This document shows, in pieces, positions 15,586 to 24,379 of a DNA stretch of 60,485 bases. How positions within the stretch are numbered: the stretch's first letter is position 1; the number at the start of each line of letters is the position of its first letter. The position numbers were made by a program, and so were the translations under genes. The notes below the pieces were generated by a model, which was not told the origin of the DNA, made no database searches, and saw nothing but the letters and a program-made list of their open reading frames with translations. The DNA lies in assembly GCF_000716435.1 (NCBI RefSeq), contig NZ_JNWO01000040.1:1-60485 (forward strand), given 5' to 3'. Source of the DNA: Streptomyces xylophagus (GTDB lineage Bacteria; Actinomycetota; Actinomycetes; Streptomycetales; Streptomycetaceae).

Positions 15586-16869
15586 TCAGCGTTGGTATCT
15601 CGCCAGGACCAAGTTGCCGTCCTTCTGCAGGCGTTGGCGTAGGTCGGTCAGGGTGATTGCGCCGCTGTAGTACTCCTGGAACGCCGGGGTGGCCACCTTG
15701 TCCTTCCATTCGGGGTAGCCGCGTACCGACTGTGCGGGTGCTGAGGCCAGGTCGTCGGCGAGTGCCGTGCCTGTTGCCCAGTCGTCCTTCGTGGTGTGCA
15801 GGGCCGGGTTCTGGAGGGCCTGCGTGCCGGTGGGGAGCATCCAGTCGCCCAGGGCCAGCCGGACCATGTTCTTAGGCTGGAGGAGGAAGTCGAGGAACTC
15901 TGCGGCCTGCTTCTTGTGCGGGCTGTCCTCCGCGATGGACAGGGTCTGCGGGCTGACGCCCTGGGCCAGACCGTCGGCGCCAGCCGGGGCGGGCAGCACC
16001 TGCCAGGCGAAGCCCTTCGACGCTTGCTGCACGATCTGCTGGCGGTAGGAGAAGCCGAGCGGGATCATCGCGTACTTGCCGCCGAAGAAACCGGGGAGCG
16101 TGTCCGAACCGCCGCTGCCCAGGGTCGTGGGCGAGGCGCTGTGGTCCACGTCCACCTGGTCGTGGATCGTGCGGGGGACGACCTGGTCGGCCTTGTCGAA
16201 GCGGACCGTCACCTTGCCGTCGGCACCCCGGTGGAACAGTTCGCCGCCCGCCGACAGCGAGAGGTTGAGCGTGGCGGACACCGGCTCCTTGAGGGGCCAG
16301 GCCACGCCGTACTTGCCGTCGCCGCTCAGCTGTCGGGTGATGGCTCTGAACTCCGGCCAGCTCCAGGGGTGTTCAGGGGTTGGAATGCGGACGTCCGCCT
16401 TCTTCAGCCAGGTCGCGTTGGCGATCAGCACCCTCGGTTCCTGGAGGAACGGCACGCCGTAGATCCCGTCCCCGAAGGTCGTCGTAGCCCAACTCCGTTG
16501 CGGGATGTCGGACTTGAGCCGGGCGGGCAACAGGTCCCGGAGGTCGGCGAGGTAGCCGCCGTAGGCGAAGTCCGCGAGGTCGTCGGAGGCGTCGTGGATG
16601 ATGTCCGGTGCCTCGCCGCCCTCGAAGGAGGTGAGGAGCTGGTCGTGGACGCTGTCCCAACTGCCCTGTACGTACTCGACCTTGATGTCCGGGTGGGTCG
16701 CGTTCCACTCCTTCACCAGCTCCTTGTTGGCGGTGACGGACTCGTCCTGCCAGGCCAGGGATTGGAAGCGGAGCGTGATCCGGCCGTTCGCCGAGCCGTT
16801 TCCGCCGCCGCCCGTACAACCCGCGAGAAGCAGGGTCAGGGCGAGGGTGATGATCCATCGGGGGCGCAT
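15586..16869 (-). CDS. Sugar ABC transporter substrate-binding lipoprotein (family 1)
   Basis: Extracellular solute-binding protein of 427 residues. The signal is MRPRWIITLALTLLLAGCTGGG with lipobox LAGC (Cys18). The mature protein follows the family 1 (MalE/carbohydrate) pattern: ITLRFQSLAWQ, WNATHPDIKVEYVQGSWDS, APDIIH, YGVPFL, and the C-terminal KKQAAEFLDFLLQP. It captures an oligosaccharide or sugar derivative outside the membrane for the two permeases encoded just upstream. The TGA of the preceding permease overlaps this ATG by one base (TGATG), indicating coupling. No dedicated ATPase is present; in Streptomyces a shared MsiK ATPase usually serves such importers. Confidence 0.88.
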   Translation of the reverse strand: MRPRWIITLALTLLLAGCTGGGGNGSANGRITLRFQSLAWQDESVTANKELVKEWNATHPDIKVEYVQGSWDSVHDQLLTSFEGGEAPDIIHDASDDLADFAYGGYLADLRDLLPARLKSDIPQRSWATTTFGDGIYGVPFLQEPRVLIANATWLKKADVRIPTPEHPWSWPEFRAITRQLSGDGKYGVAWPLKEPVSATLNLSLSAGGELFHRGADGKVTVRFDKADQVVPRTIHDQVDVDHSASPTTLGSGGSDTLPGFFGGKYAMIPLGFSYRQQIVQQASKGFAWQVLPAPAGADGLAQGVSPQTLSIAEDSPHKKQAAEFLDFLLQPKNMVRLALGDWMLPTGTQALQNPALHTTKDDWATGTALADDLASAPAQSVRGYPEWKDKVATPAFQEYYSGAITLTDLRQRLQKDGNLVLARYQR

Positions 16870-17726
16870 CAGCTCTTCACCGCCCCGGTCAACATGCCGC
16901 CAGTGATGCGGCGTTGGATCAGCGCGAAGACGATGAGAGAGGGCAAGGTCGCGAGGAACGCGGCGGCGGCCAGCGGGCCGAGGTCGGCGACGCCCTCCGC
17001 GCCGATGAAGTGGGTGAGGACGACCGGGAGGGTCTGTTTGTCGGGGGTCTTGAGCAGGACCAGCGCGAAGAAGAACTCGTTCCACGCGGTGACGAACGCG
17101 AACAGTGCCGTTGCCACGATTCCCGGAGCGAGCAGCGGTGCCGTCACCGATACGAGTGTGCGGAGCTTTCCGGCGCCGTCTACCGCCGCCGCCTCCTCCA
17201 ACTCCGGTGGTACCGCCCGTACATACCCGACCAGCATCCACAGTGCGAACGGCAGCGACCACACCACGTAGACCAGCACCAACCCGGCCAGGGAGTCGAT
17301 CAGCCGGAGGTTCTTCAGCACCAGGAACAGCGGGATGATCACCAGCACGAACGGGAACGCCTGGCTGACGACCACCCACCCGGTCGCGGCCCGTGCGAGC
17401 AGTGTGCGGCGCCGGGCCATGACCCACGCCATCGGGGTCGCGATCACCACCGCGATCAGCGCGGCCCCAAGTGCCGCGAGCAGGGAGTTCAACGCGGCGT
17501 GCAGCAGCGGCTGTTCGTCGAAGGCCTGGCGGAAGTTGGCGAGGGTGGGGTGCCGGGGGATCCAGGTGGGGTGCAGACTGCCCAGCTCGCGTGGGGACTT
17601 GAAGGCGGTGGAGATCAGCCAGAGGAGGGGGAAGGCGAGGAAGACGAGATACGCGAGCAGCGCGGCGTACTGTCCGGCGCGGGCTCCGGTGCTTGTCCTC
17701 ATGCCCGATGTGCTGCTGGTCCTCAC
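16869..17726 (-). CDS. Carbohydrate ABC transporter permease, second subunit (MalG-like)
   Basis: A 285-residue inner-membrane permease with about six transmembrane helices. The EAA loop reads ELEEAAAVDGAGKLRTLVSVTAPLLAP, typical of MalG/CUT1 permeases, and ITGGMLTGAVKS is a standard C-terminus of this class. The GTG at 17726 is chosen because GGAGG lies 9 bases upstream and GTGA overlaps the stop of the preceding permease; ATG 17702 is an in-frame alternative. It is the middle gene of a tightly coupled three-gene operon. Confidence 0.88.
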   Translation of the reverse strand: MRTSSTSGMRTSTGARAGQYAALLAYLVFLAFPLLWLISTAFKSPRELGSLHPTWIPRHPTLANFRQAFDEQPLLHAALNSLLAALGAALIAVVIATPMAWVMARRRTLLARAATGWVVVSQAFPFVLVIIPLFLVLKNLRLIDSLAGLVLVYVVWSLPFALWMLVGYVRAVPPELEEAAAVDGAGKLRTLVSVTAPLLAPGIVATALFAFVTAWNEFFFALVLLKTPDKQTLPVVLTHFIGAEGVADLGPLAAAAFLATLPSLIVFALIQRRITGGMLTGAVKS

Positions 17727-18673
17727 GAGTCGTCTCCTCCCCGAAGTCGGCCTACGAGGAAGACGGCGAGGAGCACCGAGATCACCGCGACCATCACGCA
17801 TCCCATCGCCGCCGCGTAGCCGAACTGCCCGTAGCGGAAGGCCTCTTCGTAGGCGAAGAGCATGGGCAGCCGGGTGCGGCCGCCGGGTCCACCGTTGGTC
17901 AGGACGTAGACCAGCGCGAACGAGTTGAAGTTCCAGATCAGGTTGAGCGCGGTGATCGCCAGCGCCACCGGTCTGAGGGCGGGCCAGGTGACCGTGCGGA
18001 AGCGGCGCCAGGCGCCCGCGCCGTCGACCGCCGCCGCCTCGTGCAGTTCGCGCGGGGTGTTCTGCAGTCCGGCGAGCAGGGCGACCGTCGTCTGGGGCAT
18101 GCCGGCCCAGACGCCGACGACGATCACGGCGGGCAGGGCGGTCGTGAGGCTGCTGAGCCAGTCGCGGCCGTTCCCGAGGCCGAGGTCGTGCAGGGTCTCG
18201 TTGAGGATGCCCGCGTCCGGGTTGTAGACGATGCGCCACATGATGCCGACGACGACCTCGGGCATCGCCCACGGGACGATCGCCAGCGCCCGGGCGAGCC
18301 AGCGCAACCGCAGGTCCTGGTTGAGCAGCAGGGCGAGGCCGAGAGCGAGCAGGAACTGCGGGACGGTCACCCCGACCGCCCACACCAGGCCGATGCGGAA
18401 CGACTCCCAGAACAGCGTGTCGTGCAGCAGATCCCGGAAGTTGAGACCGCCGATCCACTGCGTGGGCGCGGTGCGGCCCGACTGGGAGTCGGTGAAGGCC
18501 AGCAGGACGCCGTAGAGGAGGGGGCCGACGCTGAGCACGAGGATCGGGATCAGCGCGGGTAGGACCAGGAACCAGGCCGCGTGGTCGGAGCCGCGTCGCT
18601 GCCGGTCCCGGCCCGGCGCGCGGCTCGGCGGCCTCCGCATCTCCGTCACCGATACCCCCGTCACCGATGTCAT
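17723..18673 (-). CDS. Carbohydrate ABC transporter permease, first subunit (MalF-like)
   Basis: A 316-residue permease with a soluble basic N-terminus and about six membrane segments from residue 35. The EAA loop ELHEAAAVDGAGAWRRFRTVTWPALRPV and NLIWNFNSFALVYVLTNGGPGG are classic CUT1 MalF-type features. AAGGGG lies 9 bases before ATG 18673. It is the first gene of the operon permease-permease-binding protein. No LacI-type operator or regulator gene is visible in the 171-base divergent spacer upstream. Confidence 0.88.
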   Translation of the reverse strand: MTSVTGVSVTEMRRPPSRAPGRDRQRRGSDHAAWFLVLPALIPILVLSVGPLLYGVLLAFTDSQSGRTAPTQWIGGLNFRDLLHDTLFWESFRIGLVWAVGVTVPQFLLALGLALLLNQDLRLRWLARALAIVPWAMPEVVVGIMWRIVYNPDAGILNETLHDLGLGNGRDWLSSLTTALPAVIVVGVWAGMPQTTVALLAGLQNTPRELHEAAAVDGAGAWRRFRTVTWPALRPVALAITALNLIWNFNSFALVYVLTNGGPGGRTRLPMLFAYEEAFRYGQFGYAAAMGCVMVAVISVLLAVFLVGRLRGGDDS

Positions 18674-18844
18674 GGAATCAGCCCCTTTGCGCGACCCGGT
18701 CGGGCCCCGTCATGGTCGTGAACGCCTCGTGCCTCGTCAAGGCACCGCGCATGCCGTCCCACCTGTGCGAATGCGACACTGGCCGTCGGATGGCGGGAAC
18801 CCGACGCCGTACGCACACGCACAGGAACCACACGGAGGCGGACG

Positions 18845-19708
18845 ATGGACGAGGCACGGGCCCGGGACGTACTGGCCGCGGCGGACGTGCTGCCCGGCCC
18901 GGCACGGGACGCACGGCTCCTCGCCCTCGGCGAGAACGCGGTGTTCGCCGCCGGTGACCTGGTCGTCAAGGTGGGCCGCGACGCCGAACTCCTCGACCGT
19001 GCCCGGCGCGAGCTGGATGTCGCGGTATGGCTGGCCGAGGCGGGCGTGCCTGCGGTGCGGGCCGCCGACCCGAAGCCGCGTCTGGTCGAGGGGCATCCGG
19101 TGACCGTGTGGCACCGGCTGGCCGATTCCGTACGCCCGGCCGATGCCCGGGATTTGGCCGAACTGCTACGGGTGGTCCACGCGCTCCCCTCTCCCCCCTT
19201 CGACCTCCCGCCCCGCGAGCTGCTGGGCGGTGTGGAGCGCTGGCTGCGGCTCGCGGGCGACGCGATCGACCCGGCGGACGCGGCGTATCTGCGTGAGCGC
19301 CGGGACGGCTTCGCGGCTGCCGCCGCCGCGCTCACGCCCCATCTGCCGCCGGGCCCGATCCACGGCGACGCACTGCCCCGCAATGTGCACGTCGGGCCGG
19401 ACGGGCCGGTGCTCGTCGATCTGGAGACCTTCTCCGCGGACCTGCGTGAGCACGACCTGGTGGTGATGGCTCTGTCCCGCGATCGCTATGCCTTTCCGGC
19501 CCGGGCGTACGACTCGTTCACGGAGGCGTACGGGTGGGATGTGCGGGAGTGGGACGGCTGTTCGGTGTTGCGTGGCGCCCGGGAGACGGCCAGTTGCGCC
19601 TGGGTCGCCCAGCATGCGCCGAGCAACCCGGAGGCGCTGGTCGAGTTCGAACGGCGGGTGGGGTCTTTGCGGGACGGGGACGAGACGGTGCGGTGGTTTC
19701 CGTTCTGA
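18845..19708 (+). CDS. Aminoglycoside phosphotransferase (APH) family kinase-like protein
   Basis: A 287-residue protein with the APH/choline kinase fold. The nucleotide-anchoring LVVKVGR lysine is near residue 40, the catalytic loop is HGDALPRNVHV near 178, and the metal-binding VDLETFS follows near 195. Family members phosphorylate aminoglycosides, choline, sugars or other small molecules; nothing here fixes the substrate. GGAGG is 6 bases before ATG 18845. It is transcribed away from the sugar importer and ends 90 bases before the convergent exonuclease gene. Confidence 0.8.
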   Translation: MDEARARDVLAAADVLPGPARDARLLALGENAVFAAGDLVVKVGRDAELLDRARRELDVAVWLAEAGVPAVRAADPKPRLVEGHPVTVWHRLADSVRPADARDLAELLRVVHALPSPPFDLPPRELLGGVERWLRLAGDAIDPADAAYLRERRDGFAAAAAALTPHLPPGPIHGDALPRNVHVGPDGPVLVDLETFSADLREHDLVVMALSRDRYAFPARAYDSFTEAYGWDVREWDGCSVLRGARETASCAWVAQHAPSNPEALVEFERRVGSLRDGDETVRWFPF

Positions 19709-19756
19709 GCGCCTATTGATTGGGGCCGACAGGTATTCGGGCGACTGACGGTCGTG

Positions 19757-19796
19757 TGTGGCTGGTCGCGCAGTTCCCCGCGCCCCTTTGGGGCGC
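19757..19796 (-). repeat. Dispersed GCGCAGTTCCCCGCG element with hairpin, copy 2
   Basis: Second copy of the element found at 15534. Its hairpin GCGCCCC-TTT-GGGGCGC spans 19780-19796 and ends 1 base from the stop of the minus-strand exonuclease gene, so it can terminate that gene and possibly the facing kinase gene. In both copies the element follows a minus-strand stop codon in the same orientation. Confidence 0.7.
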
Positions 19797-19797
19797 T

Positions 19798-20520
19798 TCA
19801 GACCGGCTCGTCTTCCAGCTCCCGCAGCGGCCACGTGCCGTCCACCACCGCGTCCTGGTCGCCCTTGCGGCGGAGGAAGCTCTGGAAGTCGGCGGCCCAT
19901 TCCGCGTACCACTCGATCTGGCGGCGGTGCAGCTCGGCCGGGCCGAGGGCGGCGACCTTGGGGTGGCGGTCGGCTATCGCGCCGGCCAGGCGGGCCGCGG
20001 CGAGGGCGTCGGCCGAGGCGTCGTGGGCGGAGTCGAGGACCACGCCGTACTCCTGGCAGACCGCTTCGAGGTTGCGCTTGCCGCGGCGGTAGCGGTCGAC
20101 GGAGCGGTCGATCGTGTACGGGTCGATGACCGGGGCCGGGTCGGTGCCGCCGAGGCGGTCGCGCAGGGACGGCAGCCCGTGTCGGCGCAGTTCGGCGGAG
20201 AGCAGAGTCAAGTCGAAGGCCGCGTTGTAAGCGACTACGGGGACGCCCGTCTTCCAGTACGTCACTAGGACGTCCGCGATCGCGTCGGCGACCTGGTCGG
20301 CCGGGCGGCCCTCGGCGGTGGCCCGCTCGTTCGTGATGCCGTGGACGGCGACGGCGTCCGCCGGGATCTCCACGCCCGGGTCCGCCAGCCACTCCCGGCG
20401 GCCTATCGACCGTCCGCCCTTGACCTCGATGACCGCGCCCGTGACGATGCGCGCCTCGCGCGGCTCGGTCCCCGTCGTCTCCAGGTCGAAGCCGATGAGC
20501 AGCTCCTGGTGCCAGGCCAT
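19798..20520 (-). CDS. DEDDh-type 3'-5' exonuclease (DnaQ-like)
   Basis: A 240-residue single-domain exonuclease. ExoI FDLETTGTEP is near residues 11-20, ExoII YNAAFDLTLL near 100 and ExoIII HDASADALAAA near 165, giving the four acidic ligands and the histidine of the DEDDh class. It is a stand-alone protein, not fused to a polymerase. Streptomyces homologues are annotated as DNA polymerase III epsilon-like or general 3'-5' exonucleases acting on DNA or RNA. AAGGGGGG lies 7-8 bases before ATG 20520. It is followed at once by the repeat-element hairpin. Confidence 0.87.
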   Translation of the reverse strand: MAWHQELLIGFDLETTGTEPREARIVTGAVIEVKGGRSIGRREWLADPGVEIPADAVAVHGITNERATAEGRPADQVADAIADVLVTYWKTGVPVVAYNAAFDLTLLSAELRRHGLPSLRDRLGGTDPAPVIDPYTIDRSVDRYRRGKRNLEAVCQEYGVVLDSAHDASADALAAARLAGAIADRHPKVAALGPAELHRRQIEWYAEWAADFQSFLRRKGDQDAVVDGTWPLRELEDEPV

Positions 20521-20629
20521 GACGGCCCCCCTTCTCGGTGGTGCTTTCCCCCAGTGGTCTCCACGATCGCATGAGCCACTGACAATCCGAGGACCGCGTT
20601 CCGCTTACGCCGGACCGGCCCCGGACAGG

Positions 20630-21871
20630 TCAGGACACCGGTCGCGAATCCGCCCACATCTGCTCGAACTCGTCGCGATAGGTGGGGAAAAGTGCGCTGT
20701 CATCCATTTCGTCCGACTTCACGAGCCGGCTTCCGTTCCGCAGCACCAGCACCGGCGCCTCCATGCCGCGGGTGCGGCGCAGATAGGACTGCACGACGGC
20801 TATGCCGTCCGAGCCGTCGCCGTCGACGAGGTACGCCGTGAAGCGGGGTGTCTCGTCGAAGACCTGGATCTCGAAGGCCCCCGGGTCGCGCAGCCTGGAC
20901 CGCACCCGGCGCATGTGCAGGATGTTCATTTCGACAGCGCGGCTCAACTCGCCCCGCTTGATGCCGAGTTCACGCTCGCGGCGCTTGACCGCGCTGGAGG
21001 CGGGGTTGAGGAACAGCAGTCGCACTCGGCAGCCCGACTCGGCGAGGCGGACCAGGCGGCGGCCGGAGAAGTTCTGCACGAGCAGGTTGAGGCCGATGCC
21101 GATGGCGTCGACGCGGCGGGCCCCGCCGAAGATGTCCTCGGCCGGGAACTGCCGCATCAGCCGCACCCGGTCGGGGTGTACGGCGACCACGTCCGCGAAC
21201 CGGTCGCCGATCAGCTCCTCGACCGCGTCGACGGGCAGCCGGCGTGCCGAGGGCACGTCGCTGCCTGCGCCGAGGGTCTCCAGGAGTTTCGCGGAGGCCC
21301 GCTCGGCCTGGTTGAGGACGGCCTCGGACAGGGCGCGGTTGCGGGAGACGACGTTGCGGGTCACTTCCAGCTCGTCCAGGGCGAGTTCGACGTCCCGGCG
21401 CTCGTCGAAGTACGGCTCGAAGCAGGGCCAATGCTGCACCATCAGCTCGCGCAGCTGCGGCAGGGTCAGGAAACTGAGGACGTTGTCGTCGGCCGGGTCG
21501 AGCAAGTAGCCCTTGCGGCGGCTGACTTCGCGTACGGCGACCGCGCGCTGCACCCACTCCTGACCGGCAGGACCGGCCGCGGCGACCACCCACTCGTCGC
21601 CGTGGACGGGTTCGTAGATGGGACGCAGTACGGCCGCTACGACGGCGCGCAGCCGCTGTTCGACCAGGTTCAGCCAGATGTAGGCGCGGCCGGCTCGCTG
21701 GGCGCGCGTACGCACCTCGCGCCAGGCGTCGGCGTCCCAGTCCAGCTCCGGACCGATGGAACCAGCCGCGTCCATCGGACGTGCCAGGGACACCGCGCCG
21801 GGCGGGACTTCTGCGGAGTTCCCCTCGTGACCCTCGTCACCAGGGGGCAACTCCAGCCCTCCCGAGCCCAC
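20630..21871 (-). CDS. SAV2148-family HEPN domain-containing protein
   Basis: A 413-residue protein I recognise as the conserved Streptomyces SAV2148 family. An N-terminal low-complexity ~40 residues precedes a helical HEPN-like region (WREVRTRAQRAGRAYIWLNLVEQRLRAVV, to about residue 150). The C-terminal half (DAIGIGLNLLVQNFSGRRLVRL, RVRLLFLNP, then FEIQVFDETPRFTAYLVDGD) resembles a sensor or phospholipase D-like fold. HEPN domains are often RNases in conflict systems, but I could not confirm a catalytic R-x4-6-H motif. GTG 21871 is the start used by the family. It is flanked by unrelated genes and no antitoxin-like partner is adjacent. Confidence 0.8.
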   Translation of the reverse strand: MGSGGLELPPGDEGHEGNSAEVPPGAVSLARPMDAAGSIGPELDWDADAWREVRTRAQRAGRAYIWLNLVEQRLRAVVAAVLRPIYEPVHGDEWVVAAAGPAGQEWVQRAVAVREVSRRKGYLLDPADDNVLSFLTLPQLRELMVQHWPCFEPYFDERRDVELALDELEVTRNVVSRNRALSEAVLNQAERASAKLLETLGAGSDVPSARRLPVDAVEELIGDRFADVVAVHPDRVRLMRQFPAEDIFGGARRVDAIGIGLNLLVQNFSGRRLVRLAESGCRVRLLFLNPASSAVKRRERELGIKRGELSRAVEMNILHMRRVRSRLRDPGAFEIQVFDETPRFTAYLVDGDGSDGIAVVQSYLRRTRGMEAPVLVLRNGSRLVKSDEMDDSALFPTYRDEFEQMWADSRPVS

Positions 21872-21975
21872 CCGTGCACCGCCTTCCGCTCCCCCGAGCT
21901 CTCCCCAGTCTCAACGATCAAGGAAGGGTACTCCGGGACCGGTCGGCGGTGCAGCCGGATGGACAGGGTCGTTTC

Positions 21976-23292
21976 TCAACTTCCGCCGTTCACATTGCCG
22001 TTCTGGTTCGCGAGGGCGGGCGGAGTGAGCGGATTCATAGCGGTGACGTCACGCGGGGCGATGGAGAATCCCTGCCAGTGGACCGGCATCGGCTGCTGGT
22101 CCTCGTCGCGGGCGATGTGGTGGAAGCCGACATTCACCCAGACCACGGGCTGCGTGAGGGTCTGTCCGTTGACCCACTTGTCGACCTGCTTCGGGTGCCC
22201 CGCACCGCAGTTGGGCAGGTTGTCGCTGGCGAACTGCTCGCACTTGTTGTACTGGGTGAAGTACACGTCGTGCTGGGTGAAGCTGCGGCCCGGGTACTTG
22301 GTGGTGGGGCCGGGGACTATCTCGTAGGACCGGGCGTGGTTGTCCTTGTTCTTGCCGGTCGCGCTGACGATGCGCCACCAGCGCATGTTCTTGGCGTCGC
22401 CCGCGAGTTCCTTGGTGACCTTGGTCAACGTGGTCTTGTTCGTAGGGGTGTTGGCGCCGTGCGTGGTGACCGCCGAGTCGTACTGCTCGACGCGGCCCTT
22501 GGAGGAGCCGTCGAGGGCGAAGTCCAACTTCCAGAAGACGTCGTGCTGGTGGCTCGTGGCGTACGCCGTGGCGCCCTTGCCGAGCGGCCAGCCGCGGCCG
22601 TCGCCCGCGTCGTAGTCGTAGGGCGAAAGGCTGCCGGTGGCACCGACGTTCATGTTGATGGTGCCGTCGTCCTGGAAGCGCCACTCGGTGATGTACTCGT
22701 ACCAGCCGACCTGGTTGACCGTGTAGACGAGGAAGTCCTTGCCCTGGGTCTGGAAGACCTTGTTGGCGCTGTCGCCCTGCATGCGGAAGGCGTGGCCGCG
22801 TGAACGGGTCGTCGTACAGAGGCCCTTGACGTTCGGGTGGGCCGGGTCGATGGCGTCGGGGACCTTGACGGTCTTGATGGTGCCGCCGGGGCACTCGCCG
22901 GGCGCCATGTTCATCAGGCCCGTGCCGAAGCCGTACTGCGTGAGGTCGCTGTACTCGTTCTTGCCGTCGTCGTACGGCACATGGATCTGGGCGAGCTTCG
23001 CGTCGGCGAGCACCTTGATGGGCGCGGCCTCGCCGGGCGGCTGGTAGGAGATGTTCTCCAGGACGAGGCCGGCCTCGCGCTCGTAGTGCCAGCACATCCG
23101 CCAGGTGGTGCCGGTGGAGAGCTTCTGCTCGATGGTGTAGGCGGCGCTGCAGCCGGGGGCGGCGGCGCTCGGCGCGGCCTTCGGCTGGGCGACGGCCGGT
23201 CCCGCGCCCGCGGTGGCGCCGGCGGCCAGGGCGGCCACGGCGAGGCCCACGGCCCCCCGCCTGCGGGCACGGCTGATTCTGTTGACGCGCAT
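21976..23292 (-). CDS. Secreted copper amine oxidase-like catalytic domain protein
   Basis: A 438-residue protein with a signal peptide (cleavage probably after the Ala-rich stretch near residue 36). The rest aligns with the C-terminal beta-sandwich of copper amine oxidases. HQH (His248, His250) and the His392 in FHHIARDEDQQPMP match the three copper ligands, and Tyr198 in GWYEYITEWRFQDDG sits where the topaquinone precursor lies. In known enzymes that Tyr follows Asn; here it follows Trp197. The catalytic-base Asp region also looks different (TQYGFGTG near 118-125). The N2/N3 domains are absent but a protein resembling them is encoded directly upstream. Oxidation of amines or lysine side chains is possible, but unusual active-site residues leave the activity open. 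Confidence 0.7.
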   Translation of the reverse strand: MRVNRISRARRRGAVGLAVAALAAGATAGAGPAVAQPKAAPSAAAPGCSAAYTIEQKLSTGTTWRMCWHYEREAGLVLENISYQPPGEAAPIKVLADAKLAQIHVPYDDGKNEYSDLTQYGFGTGLMNMAPGECPGGTIKTVKVPDAIDPAHPNVKGLCTTTRSRGHAFRMQGDSANKVFQTQGKDFLVYTVNQVGWYEYITEWRFQDDGTINMNVGATGSLSPYDYDAGDGRGWPLGKGATAYATSHQHDVFWKLDFALDGSSKGRVEQYDSAVTTHGANTPTNKTTLTKVTKELAGDAKNMRWWRIVSATGKNKDNHARSYEIVPGPTTKYPGRSFTQHDVYFTQYNKCEQFASDNLPNCGAGHPKQVDKWVNGQTLTQPVVWVNVGFHHIARDEDQQPMPVHWQGFSIAPRDVTAMNPLTPPALANQNGNVNGGS

Positions 23293-23372
23293 GAAGAAGT
23301 GACTCCCTTACAGGAGAAGCAAGTTGGGAAAGTGGACGGAGAAGTCGGTGCGGCGCTTTCGGTTCAACCGGC

Positions 23373-24179
23373 TCAGCCGGTGAGCTTGCCGACCTTGCGG
23401 GCGCTCAGGTCGATGACGAAGTCACGGGCGTCGATCCACGGCCCGTTCTTGACCTTCGGGAACAGCCGCACGCACCGGTGCTCGCCGCACTGGTCGAGGA
23501 CGCCGGACTGCGCCCCGGGAGTGGCCTTGTAGATCATGGCCGTCAGCAACAGCTGGTCCGGCGAGGTGAGTTCGTTGCCGGTGGCGTCCTTGTAGTCCGC
23601 CTTCAGGCCCGCGCCCAGCGGGTCCGCGAGCAGCAGCTCGGCCGCCTCGACGTCCTCGGCATGGCTCGCCGGCGGCTGCACTCCGTGCTGCGTGCCGGTC
23701 TGCTCGACCTTGCCGGTGTCGAGGTTGACGGTCTTGGTGACGACCGTGTCGTCCTTGTAGTCGTAGAACGTCACGTCCGCGCGCCGCGGCGCGTTCGGGT
23801 TGTCCAGCTCGTCGGGGTTCGGGTCGGCGAGTTCGACGTCGAGGCGCTGCGGGCCGCGCTTTCCGTCCACGTTCTCGCTGGAGTTGAGGAACTGCTGGTT
23901 CACCGCGAGCTGCTCGACGCGCTTGGTCTCGTCGTCGGTGAGCGGGTCGCGGCCCTTGCCCTTCTCGCCCTCGGCCGGGGCCTGTTGCACCACTCCGGGT
24001 GCCGCGCCCTGCCCGTCCGCCGCCTGCTGGGCGGACCCGGCCGCCTTGCCGGTGCCTCCCGACTCGTCGGCCCCCGCCGTGCCCGGCAGGGTGACGGCGA
24101 CCATCACGGCGGTCCCGGCCACCGCTATGGCCGCACCCGCCACCACCTTGCCCAGGTGGCGGTGCACTGTCTTCCGCAC
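23373..24179 (-). CDS. Secreted protein resembling copper amine oxidase N-terminal (N2/N3) domains
   Basis: A 268-residue protein with a signal or anchor segment (about residues 12-37), then a Gly/Gln/Ala-rich linker. The remainder reads like CAO N2 (RRADVTFYDYKDDT, NLDTGKVEQTGTQHGVQPPAS, then an ELLLADP helix) followed by an N3-like part (CVRLFPKVKNGPWIDARDF, VIDLSARKVGKL). It lies 80 bases upstream of the catalytic-domain gene on the same strand, in the order expected if one oxidase had been split in two. GTG 24179 is chosen for its AGGGGG site and because the signal peptide then starts correctly. The domain match is by eye and should be checked by profile search. Confidence 0.6.
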   Translation of the reverse strand: MRKTVHRHLGKVVAGAAIAVAGTAVMVAVTLPGTAGADESGGTGKAAGSAQQAADGQGAAPGVVQQAPAEGEKGKGRDPLTDDETKRVEQLAVNQQFLNSSENVDGKRGPQRLDVELADPNPDELDNPNAPRRADVTFYDYKDDTVVTKTVNLDTGKVEQTGTQHGVQPPASHAEDVEAAELLLADPLGAGLKADYKDATGNELTSPDQLLLTAMIYKATPGAQSGVLDQCGEHRCVRLFPKVKNGPWIDARDFVIDLSARKVGKLTG

Positions 24180-24379
24180 TTTTCCCCCTACTCCCCCTGG
24201 ATCCTTCCCCCTGGATCGCTGGGAGTGGTGTCTGTCCCACTTGGTTCGGCATACGGCATACGTCGTATCCACTGGTCATTTGGTAAGAGGGATGTAAGTC
24301 ATAGGTGGTTCCCTCACTTTCGGGGAGACTCAGGAGCAAGGCGCCCCGGCAGCGGGGCCCGGCTGAGAGAGTCGTGACC

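Noticed and set aside
20221..20240. Apparent TTA codon in the exonuclease gene
   Set aside because: The bases span a GCT-TAC junction and are out of frame.
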